Source of the DNA: Pseudomonas tehranensis
Lineage (GTDB): Bacteria; Pseudomonadota; Gammaproteobacteria; Pseudomonadales; Pseudomonadaceae
NCBI RefSeq assembly: GCF_014268615.1
Contig: NZ_JABWQV010000024.1
Span: forward strand, 1 to 41,111
Reading direction: 5' to 3'
DNA: 41,111 bases
Shown: one piece after another, positions 34,436-41,111 of the stretch
How positions within the stretch are numbered: the stretch's first letter is position 1
Layout: every line of letters begins with the position of its first letter
Position numbers and translations under genes: made by a program
Notes under the pieces: model-generated
Told to the model about the DNA's origin: nothing
Databases searched by the model: none
What the model saw: the letters and a program-made list of their open reading frames with translations, nothing else

Positions 34436-35881
34436 TCAATTGCATGCTTGTCGGGTTGGCAGGTTTCTGAACGCTTGCAGTGCGCGCGCCCGGGACTGAC
34501 TCAAGTCGACAATCGCGGGAGGATAATCCGCCACACCAAACAATCCGCCCTGCATGTTTGGGTTATGGACCTGTTGCTTGTCGAGATCGTTCAGTTCAGG
34601 TAACCAGCGTTTGATGAACAATCCCTGGCTGTCGAATTTTTCCGATTGACTCAAGGGGTTGAAGATCCGGAACCAGGGCGCCGCGTCCGTCCCGGTCGAG
34701 GCGCTCCACTGCCAGCCGCCGTTGTTGGCGGCCAGGTCGCCGTCGATCAGGTGTTGCATGAAAAAGCGCTCACCCTCGCGCCAGTCGATCAGCAGGTTCT
34801 TGGTCAGAAACATTGCCACCACCATCCGCAAACGGTTGTGCATCCACCCGGTTTCCAGCAATTGGCGCATGGCCGCGTCGATGATTGGCAAGCCAGTGCG
34901 TGCCTGTTTCCAGGCTTCCAGTTCTTCGGGGGCGTTGCGCCAGGCCAGTGCTTCGGTTTCCGGGCGGAACGCGCGATGGCGAGACACACGTGGATAGCCC
35001 ACCAGAATGTGTTTATAGAACTCACGCCAGAGCAATTCGTTGATCCATGTCACAACTCCGACGCTTCCGCTTTCGAATTCACCCTGGTTGGCCTGCAGCG
35101 CCGCGTGCAGGCATTGGCGGGGCGAGATCACACCCGCCACCAGATACGCCGAGAGCTGGCTGGTGCCAGGCCTGGCGGGAAAGTCGCGTTCGCTCTGGTA
35201 ATCATCGAGGTGTTGCTCAGCGAAGGTGTCCAGGCGCCGCTGGGCTTCGTTTTCACCGGCTGGCCAGAGGGCGCGTAGCGCTTCACTCGCTGGCGAGAAG
35301 CCTTCGACTTGCGTGGGCACCGGGTCGCTGACAATGCCGGTGGGTGCCTGCCGGGCCGGTTTGGCGACCAGGCTTGGCAGGGACACGTGCAAGCGGTTGT
35401 AACAGACCTTGCGGAACTGGCTGAACACCTGGAAATAGGTGCCGGTTTTGGTCAGCACACTGCCGGGCTTGAACAGCAACTGGTCGAGATGGCTATGAAA
35501 TTCGATGCCCTGGCCCTGTAACGTCCGGGCAACTTCGGCATCTCGGTGGGTTTCGTTCAAGCCGTATTCTTCATTGACATGGACGGCGTCGATTTTCAGT
35601 TCGCGACACAGCGAGAGCAGAATCTGCGGTGCCTGATCCCAGCGCGTAGCGTGGCGGATCAGCAGCGGGATGTTCAACGCCCCCAGGGCAGTGCTCAACG
35701 AGGTGAGGTTACGCAGCCAAAAATCGATCTTGCATGGCGCATCGTCATGGGCCCGCCATTGTTCCGGGCTCGGCAGGTACACCGCCACACATGGCCCACG
35801 GGCTGCTGCGGTGGCGAGGGCGGTGTTGTCGTGCAGGCGCAGGTCGCTGCGCAGCCAGATCAGTTGCGTGGGGTTTTTCAT
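34436..35881 (-). CDS. phrB: deoxyribodipyrimidine photolyase (CPD class I)
   Basis: Repairs cyclobutane pyrimidine dimers using near-UV/blue light and FADH-. 481 aa, the usual class I length. Seen: N-terminal antenna domain starting LIWLRSDLRLHDNTAL, then the FAD domain with the FAD contacts GTSQLSAYLVAGVISPRQ, WINELLWREFYKHIL, the TGWMHNRLRM segment, and the ending DLAANNGGWQWSASTGTDAAP with Trp residues of the electron-transfer chain. It begins directly after the MerR-type stop (TGA-ATG), so it is cotranscribed with the regulator and the RudS-type gene from the promoter near 37800. Light induction is inferred from that operator. Confidence 0.97.
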   Translation of the reverse strand: MKNPTQLIWLRSDLRLHDNTALATAAARGPCVAVYLPSPEQWRAHDDAPCKIDFWLRNLTSLSTALGALNIPLLIRHATRWDQAPQILLSLCRELKIDAVHVNEEYGLNETHRDAEVARTLQGQGIEFHSHLDQLLFKPGSVLTKTGTYFQVFSQFRKVCYNRLHVSLPSLVAKPARQAPTGIVSDPVPTQVEGFSPASEALRALWPAGENEAQRRLDTFAEQHLDDYQSERDFPARPGTSQLSAYLVAGVISPRQCLHAALQANQGEFESGSVGVVTWINELLWREFYKHILVGYPRVSRHRAFRPETEALAWRNAPEELEAWKQARTGLPIIDAAMRQLLETGWMHNRLRMVVAMFLTKNLLIDWREGERFFMQHLIDGDLAANNGGWQWSASTGTDAAPWFRIFNPLSQSEKFDSQGLFIKRWLPELNDLDKQQVHNPNMQGGLFGVADYPPAIVDLSQSRARALQAFRNLPTRQACN

Positions 35882-36820
35882 TCAAATAAGTTCTCTGCGA
35901 CTCAGTTCGCGGTAAGCCGATAACGGATCTTCGGCCCACGTCAGGTTATCGGTCGAGATGCCTGTGGATAACCGAGCGTGATGGATCGATGCGGCCGGAC
36001 CGGCGATGATGATCGGGCAATCCACCCCACTGATCAGCTTGGGCAGTTGGGACAGGTTCAGCGCGTTACTGGAATACAGCAGCACCCCGCGGGCTTTGAG
36101 GCGTTCGACGGCCAAGGCCAGTTCGCCTGCAGGTATCGGCCCATCGAACACTTCCACGGGGCAATCGGCGCTGCTGGCCAGCCAGGCGCTAAGCCACAAT
36201 TGGGGCTCCAGGGGCAGGTCCGAATGGTTGACCAGAAGCAATGGCGCACCGCGCAACTGACGATTGTTGTGGTAGATCCGACTGCCGAATTTGCTGCGCA
36301 GCCAGGAGTATAAAAACACCCGCTCCAACTGCGCACCGAACTGACCTTGCCAGCGCAATTGCAGCTCGGCCAGCAACGGCAGCAGCAACTGTTCGCACAC
36401 CGTCCAGGGTGGATAAAGCGCCATGGCCTGGTTGACCAAGTCATCGACCTGACGCTCGGCCAGTTGCGTGACTGCCAGCACCAGGGCGTGGCGCTGGCGC
36501 TGCCAATCGTTTTCCAACGGTTCGCTGGGTGGCTGCGGCGTGTCGAGCAGCGGTTTTATCTTGCTCACCGCCACCCCGCGATCAATCCAGGTGAGGATGC
36601 TCAAAATGCGTTGCACATGTTCGGCGTTGAACAGCCGGTGGCCCTTGGGTGTACGGTGCGGCACGATCAGGCCGTAGCGGCGCTCCCAGGCTCTTAGCGT
36701 GACGGCATTGACGCCGGTTTGGCGGGCGACTTCGCGTATGGGCAGCCAGCCCTGCGCCAGGGCTTGGGCGAAGTCGGCCCCCAGGTCTTCGCTGGCGCTG
36801 GAATCAGGTTCGCTTTTCAT
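35882..36820 (-). CDS. MerR-family regulator, class II LitR/PplR-like
   Basis: 312 aa. N-terminal MerR winged helix (about 25-95) with LPIREVARQTGVNAVTLRAW and RYGLIVPHRTPKGHRLF. This is followed by a helical segment (WTVCEQLLLPLLAELQLRW) and an alpha/beta domain that correspond to the two B12-binding parts of CarH/LitR. The cobalamin motif DxHxxG is absent and the upper-axial Glu-His pair reads Glu-Arg (LERVF), so adenosyl-B12 binding is unlikely. Class II LitR proteins of P. putida (PplR) are like this and control light-induced genes including phrB. The start ATG at 36820 overlaps the RudS-type stop by one base (TAATG), and the stop abuts phrB. In PAO1 the equivalent is, from memory, PA4659. 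Confidence 0.9.
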   Translation of the reverse strand: MKSEPDSSASEDLGADFAQALAQGWLPIREVARQTGVNAVTLRAWERRYGLIVPHRTPKGHRLFNAEHVQRILSILTWIDRGVAVSKIKPLLDTPQPPSEPLENDWQRQRHALVLAVTQLAERQVDDLVNQAMALYPPWTVCEQLLLPLLAELQLRWQGQFGAQLERVFLYSWLRSKFGSRIYHNNRQLRGAPLLLVNHSDLPLEPQLWLSAWLASSADCPVEVFDGPIPAGELALAVERLKARGVLLYSSNALNLSQLPKLISGVDCPIIIAGPAASIHHARLSTGISTDNLTWAEDPLSAYRELSRRELI

Positions 36821-37782
36821 TAAATGGCATTTCGCAGACTGAGGTTTTCCGGGTGCGGCTGCAGGTAGACCTGCTGCGCCAAATAGGGATCGGGATGCAG
36901 GCGCAAGTGATGCTTGAGCAAGGTCAGTGGCACCACCAACGGTACGATGCCGAGGCGGTATTGCCCGATGAGGTGCTGCACTTCCTGTTTGTCCCCAGCG
37001 TTGATGGCGCGTTTGAGGTAACCGCTCAGGTGTTGCAGCACATTGGTGTGAGTGCGCCGGGTGGCGCATTTCTTCAAGGCAGCCATCAGGGCGCTGAAGT
37101 AGCGCGCGCCCAGTTCGTCAGGGTCGGCCTTGCCCATATTACCCAGCAGATTGCCCAAGGCCTTGTATTGCACCGGGTTATGGGCCATCAACAGATATTT
37201 GTAGCGCGAGTGGAAGTGGATCAGGTCATGGCGTGTCAGGCCTTGGCGGCGTAGCGGTTGCCACGCCGCGTAGGCAAATACCCGGGTCAGGAAATTTTCC
37301 CGCAGCACCGGGTCGTTCAGGCGCCCGTCTTCCTCCACCGGCAAGTCGGGATGGCGCTCGCAAAACGCCTGGGCATAGATGCCGCGTCCGCCGCCGTCCT
37401 GTGGCACGCTGTTGTGATCGTAGACCTTGACCCGTTCCAGTCCGCAGGACGGCGACTTCTGCATGAAGATGTAGCCGCAGATGTCATCCAGTTCCTCGGC
37501 CATCTGGTGTCCGTAGTCGGCCAATGGCCGGGTTACATTGAGGGTGTGCCTGACCGTACCAACCGCGTCGGGTCGTTCGGGATTGCCCACCAGTCGGATC
37601 GGCTCGCGAGGGATGCCCAGGCCAATGGCGACTTCAGGGCAGACCGGCACGAAGTCGAAGTATTCGACCAAGGTGCGGCTGCATAGCTGCGATTGCTTGT
37701 GTCCGCCGTTGAAGCGAACTTCAGCGCCCATCAGGCAGGCGCTGATAGCGATTTTCGGTTTGGCGACGGCATCCTGGGGCAT
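36820..37782 (-). CDS. rudS: RudS-type tRNA 4-thiouridine desulfidase (DUF523/TudS + DUF1722)
   Basis: 320 aa. N-terminal TudS/DUF523 domain (about 8-165) with the three conserved cysteines of the [4Fe-4S] desulfidases: Cys16 (SACLMG), Cys48 (VPVCPEVAIG) and Cys113 (KSPSCGLERV). The C-terminal DUF1722/YbgA domain (about 195-315) contains FHSRYKYLLMAHNPVQYKALG and a histidine-rich end. TudS removes sulfur from thiouracil; the TudS-DUF1722 fusions, named RudS, take sulfur from s4U8 in tRNA, the tRNA chromophore for near-UV. The first gene of a rudS-merR-phrB operon: ATG 37782 has AGAGGT ahead, and its stop shares a base with the regulator start. A perfect TGTACA palindrome lies 24-48 bases upstream of the start. 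The activity of this copy is inferred. Confidence 0.88.
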   Translation of the reverse strand: MPQDAVAKPKIAISACLMGAEVRFNGGHKQSQLCSRTLVEYFDFVPVCPEVAIGLGIPREPIRLVGNPERPDAVGTVRHTLNVTRPLADYGHQMAEELDDICGYIFMQKSPSCGLERVKVYDHNSVPQDGGGRGIYAQAFCERHPDLPVEEDGRLNDPVLRENFLTRVFAYAAWQPLRRQGLTRHDLIHFHSRYKYLLMAHNPVQYKALGNLLGNMGKADPDELGARYFSALMAALKKCATRRTHTNVLQHLSGYLKRAINAGDKQEVQHLIGQYRLGIVPLVVPLTLLKHHLRLHPDPYLAQQVYLQPHPENLSLRNAI

Positions 37783-37804
37783 GGGCGACCTCTGATTTCA
37801 AATC

Positions 37805-37830
37805 TTGTACAAAATAACATTTGTGTACAA
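37805..37830. promoter_or_regulatory. perfect palindrome TTGTACA-N12-TGTACAA, candidate LitR/PplR operator
   Basis: Seven-base arms TTGTACA (37805-37811) and TGTACAA (37824-37830) around a 12-base AT-rich centre. It lies 23-48 bases upstream of the rudS-type start. The half-site and 12-base spacing equal the T(G/A)TACA-N12-TGTA(C/T)A consensus that I recall for light-responsive PplR promoters of P. putida. Confidence 0.75.
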
Positions 37831-37953
37831 TATTTTCATCATAGATCCGAACGAGCACAAGTCAACCGCTTTTGCGTGTGGAGGCGATGTGGTTTTGTCG
37901 CAGACAGGCTGCTGCCTGGTTCGACAGCAGCGGGTGACGCGCGATCGCAGGTT

Positions 37954-39011
<1,058 letters not shown>

Positions 39012-39136
39012 AGTTTTACCGTTCGCGTTTTGACAGGGTGACCTATTGTTAAACACAGACCCTGCCTGATACGAAAAATCCCTGCTTATAAAAATAGACT
39101 AATGGGCTGGGTAAAACGCGATGCGAGGAACACTTC

Positions 39137-40036
39137 ATGCACATATTGCTGACCGGCGGTACTGGTTTGATCGGACGTCAGCTCTGCCGCCACTGGTTGG
39201 AGCAGGGCCATCGCTTGACGGTGTGGAGTCGTCGCCCCGAAGAAGTGGCGAAGATCTGCGGCGCGCAAGTGCGGGGTATCGCCAGGCTCGAGGAGATTGC
39301 CGAGCCGGTGGATGCGGTGGTCAACCTCGCGGGGGCGCCGATTGCGGATCGACCCTGGAGCCACAAACGCAAAATGTTGTTGTGGAGCAGTCGCATCACC
39401 CTGACAGAAGTGTTGTTGGCATGGCTGGAGCGTTGCGAGCACAAACCCGGGGTATTGATTTCCGGTTCTGCGGTGGGGTGGTACGGCGACGGTGGCGAGC
39501 GTGAGCTGAGCGAGGACTCGGGACCGGTGAGCGAGGACTTTGCCAGTCAGTTGTGCATTGCCTGGGAGGAGACCGCGCAGCGCGCCGAGGCCATGGGCAT
39601 ACGGGTGGTGCTGGTTCGCACCGGTCTGGTCCTGTCGGCCGAGGGCGGCTTTTTGTCGCGGCTGCTGCTGCCGTTCAAAGTGGGGTTGGGCGGGCGTATT
39701 GGCAATGGCCGGCAGTGGATGCCGTGGATTCACATTGCCGATCAAATCGCTCTGATTGATTTTCTTCTACACCGCGATGAGGCCAGCGGTCCTTATAATG
39801 CCTGCGCGCCGAACCCGGTGCGTAATCGCGATTTTGCCAAGGCCCTGGGGGGCGTGTTGCATCGGCCGGCCGTGGTGCCGATGCCGGAGCTGGTGCTGAA
39901 GGTTGCACTCGGCGAATTGTCACTGTTGTTGCTGGGCGGCCAGCGCGCAACGCCGGCCCGATTACAGGCGGCGGGTTTCACTTTCCGGTTCACTGATTTG
40001 CATGCGGCTCTCGACGATTTGTCGGACCGCCTTTGA
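39137..40036 (+). CDS. TIGR01777 family NAD-dependent epimerase-like protein (YfcH/SDR39U1)
   Basis: A 299-aa extended-SDR relative. N-terminal cofactor loop [14 protein letters not shown] (3-16), [33 protein letters not shown] with a Tyr in GWYG characteristic of this family, and [17 protein letters not shown]. Substrate unknown. The C-terminal DUF1731 region ends in [24 protein letters not shown] sits ahead of the ATG. The gene is followed by hemH after 13 bases on the same strand, so the two form an operon, and it is divergent from the FAD oxidoreductase with a LitR-type site between them. Found next to photolyase clusters in many bacteria. Confidence 0.93.
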   Translation: MHILLTGGTGLIGRQLCRHWLEQGHRLTVWSRRPEEVAKICGAQVRGIARLEEIAEPVDAVVNLAGAPIADRPWSHKRKMLLWSSRITLTEVLLAWLERCEHKPGVLISGSAVGWYGDGGERELSEDSGPVSEDFASQLCIAWEETAQRAEAMGIRVVLVRTGLVLSAEGGFLSRLLLPFKVGLGGRIGNGRQWMPWIHIADQIALIDFLLHRDEASGPYNACAPNPVRNRDFAKALGGVLHRPAVVPMPELVLKVALGELSLLLLGGQRATPARLQAAGFTFRFTDLHAALDDLSDRL

Positions 40037-40049
40037 AATAGGACGTTGC

Positions 40050-41075
40050 ATGACCGATCACGCGTTGCTTCTGGTGAATCTGGGTTCGCCTGCTTCTACT
40101 TCGGTGGCCGATGTGCGCCGCTACCTCAATCAGTTTCTGATGGACCCTTACGTCATCGACCTGCCGTGGCCGGTGCGGCGCTTGCTGGTATCGCTGATCC
40201 TGATCAAGCGCCCCGAGCAATCGGCCCATGCCTATGCGTCGATCTGGTGGGACGAAGGCTCGCCGCTGGTGGTGCTCAGCCGTCGCTTGCAACAAGCCAT
40301 GACTGCGCAATGGACCCAGGGGCCGGTTGAGTTGGCGATGCGTTATGGCGAGCCGTCCATTGAGTCGACCCTGGTGCGCCTGGCAAGCCAGGGTCACAAG
40401 AAGATCACGTTGGCGCCGTTGTATCCGCAATTTGCCGACAGCACGGTCACCACGGTGATCGAAGAAGCCAAGCGGGTGGTGCGCGAGAAGAAGCTTGATG
40501 TGCAGTTCTCGATTCTCCAGCCGTTCTACGATCAGCCGGAATACCTCGACGCCCTGGTTGCCAGCGCCAAGCCGTATCTGATGCAGGATTACGACCATCT
40601 GCTGTTGAGCTTCCATGGCTTGCCGGAGCGGCACCTGACCAAGCTCGACCCCACGGGTTTCCATTGCTTCAAGGACGCCGACTGCTGCAAAAATGCGCCG
40701 CCTGAGGTCATGGCGACGTGTTACCGCGCACAATGCATTCGCACCGCCGACCTGTTCGCCCAGCGCATGGGACTCAAGGATGGGCAGTGGTCGGTGTCGT
40801 TCCAGTCGCGACTGGGGCGCGCCAAGTGGATCGAACCCTACACCGAAGCGCGTCTGGATGAACTGGCTAAAAGTGGCGTGAAAAAAGTATTGGTGATGTG
40901 CCCGGCGTTCGTGGCCGACTGCATCGAAACCCTGGAAGAAATCGGTGATCGCGGGCGCGAGCAATTTCGTGAGGCGGGCGGGGAGGAGTTAGTGCTGGTG
41001 CCGTGTCTCAATGATGATGCGCAGTGGGCGCAGGCGTTGAGCACCCTGTGCGAGCGGGCGCCGATCGCGTTGTAA
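40050..41075 (+). CDS. hemH: ferrochelatase, possibly iron-sulfur type
   Basis: Inserts iron into protoporphyrin IX to give haem, at the membrane face or in the cytoplasm. 341 aa. Seen: [21 protein letters not shown] at the N-terminus, the active-site His189 in [12 protein letters not shown], and the C-terminal Glu/Cys segment [19 protein letters not shown]. Between them an insertion carries five cysteines (Cys206, 212, 213, 224, 229; C-x5-CC-x10-C-x4-C), a pattern like the internal cluster of [2Fe-2S] ferrochelatases. ATG 40050 is chosen over the longer frame, which overlaps the epimerase in another phase. It is the downstream gene of the epimerase-hemH pair, and a REP follows the stop. Confidence 0.95.
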   Translation: MTDHALLLVNLGSPASTSVADVRRYLNQFLMDPYVIDLPWPVRRLLVSLILIKRPEQSAHAYASIWWDEGSPLVVLSRRLQQAMTAQWTQGPVELAMRYGEPSIESTLVRLASQGHKKITLAPLYPQFADSTVTTVIEEAKRVVREKKLDVQFSILQPFYDQPEYLDALVASAKPYLMQDYDHLLLSFHGLPERHLTKLDPTGFHCFKDADCCKNAPPEVMATCYRAQCIRTADLFAQRMGLKDGQWSVSFQSRLGRAKWIEPYTEARLDELAKSGVKKVLVMCPAFVADCIETLEEIGDRGREQFREAGGEELVLVPCLNDDAQWAQALSTLCERAPIAL

Positions 41076-41081
41076 TACCAG

Positions 41082-41111
41082 CCTGTGGCGAGGGAGCTTG
41101 CTCCCGCTGGG
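41082..41111. repeat. REP-like palindrome, cut by window end
   Basis: GTGGCGAGGGAGCTTGCTCC followed by CGCTGGG contains GGGAGC/GCTCCC around TT, the second common Pseudomonas REP variant. It starts six bases after the hemH stop and runs to the window end. Confidence 0.8.

Noticed and set aside
35882..36820. B12-dependent photoreceptor (CarH type)
   Set aside because: DxHxxG is missing and the Glu-His pair is Glu-Arg, so cobalamin binding is unlikely; class II LitR fits better.

Overview
The window is a chromosomal segment of a Pseudomonas of the fluorescens/putida type. Three things point there: the GC-rich codon use, the Pseudomonas REP/REPIN palindromes (1-23, 7060-7085, 33098-33188, 41082-41111), and a housekeeping order that I recall from P. 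aeruginosa PAO1: ychF-pth-rplY-prs-tRNA-Gln-ispE-lolB-TPR, then divergent hemA-prfA-prmC-moeB-murI, pagL, and the photolyase/hemH block.

Region 1 (1-9290) is mixed accessory sequence. It holds a small acidic protein, beta-carbonic anhydrase (can), a SET-domain protein, a secreted protein of unknown role, an AtoE-type short-chain fatty acid transporter, a soluble double-PAS chemotaxis transducer, a DUF2975 membrane protein with its small XRE regulator, a lipoprotein-type gamma-glutamyltransferase, and tRNA-Met with a clear promoter and terminator.

Region 2 (9290-20590) lies between tRNA-Met and ychF. It carries two membrane chemoreceptors, a fosmidomycin-resistance MFS pump, a three-gene operon (unknown 144-aa protein, double-domain KaiC-like ATPase, soluble histidine kinase), and a TerC-CBS-CorC membrane protein behind a 267-nt leader that looks structured.

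Region 3 (20590-32460) is core housekeeping. The minus-strand block covers translation (ychF, pth, rplY), PRPP synthesis (prs), tRNA-Gln, isoprenoid synthesis (ispE), lipoprotein sorting (lolB) and a TPR lipoprotein. The plus-strand block runs from the first step of tetrapyrrole synthesis (hemA) through release factor 1 and its methylase to moeB and murI, with overlapping or tightly spaced genes throughout.

Region 4 (32460-41111) begins with pagL (lipid A deacylase), a REPIN, a YkgJ Cys-cluster protein and an SDR-like protein. Next comes what looks like a light-response cluster. A minus-strand operon encodes a TudS/DUF523-DUF1722 protein (RudS type, tRNA 4-thiouridine desulfidase), a MerR/LitR-type regulator lacking the B12 motif, and DNA photolyase, joined by one-base overlap or direct abutment. 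Beside it lie a FAD oxidoreductase and a divergent TIGR01777 epimerase-hemH pair. A perfect TGTACA-N12-TGTACA palindrome and a near-perfect second copy sit upstream of the RudS gene and in the FAD/epimerase divergent region. They match the operator I recall for P. putida class II LitR (PplR). The theme is protection against UV/blue light: photolyase, removal of the near-UV chromophore s4U, flavin chemistry and haem/porphyrin handling.

The two most interesting parts are the KaiC-like operon, whose KaiC lacks the clock phosphorylation residues by eye alignment, and the light cluster with its operators.
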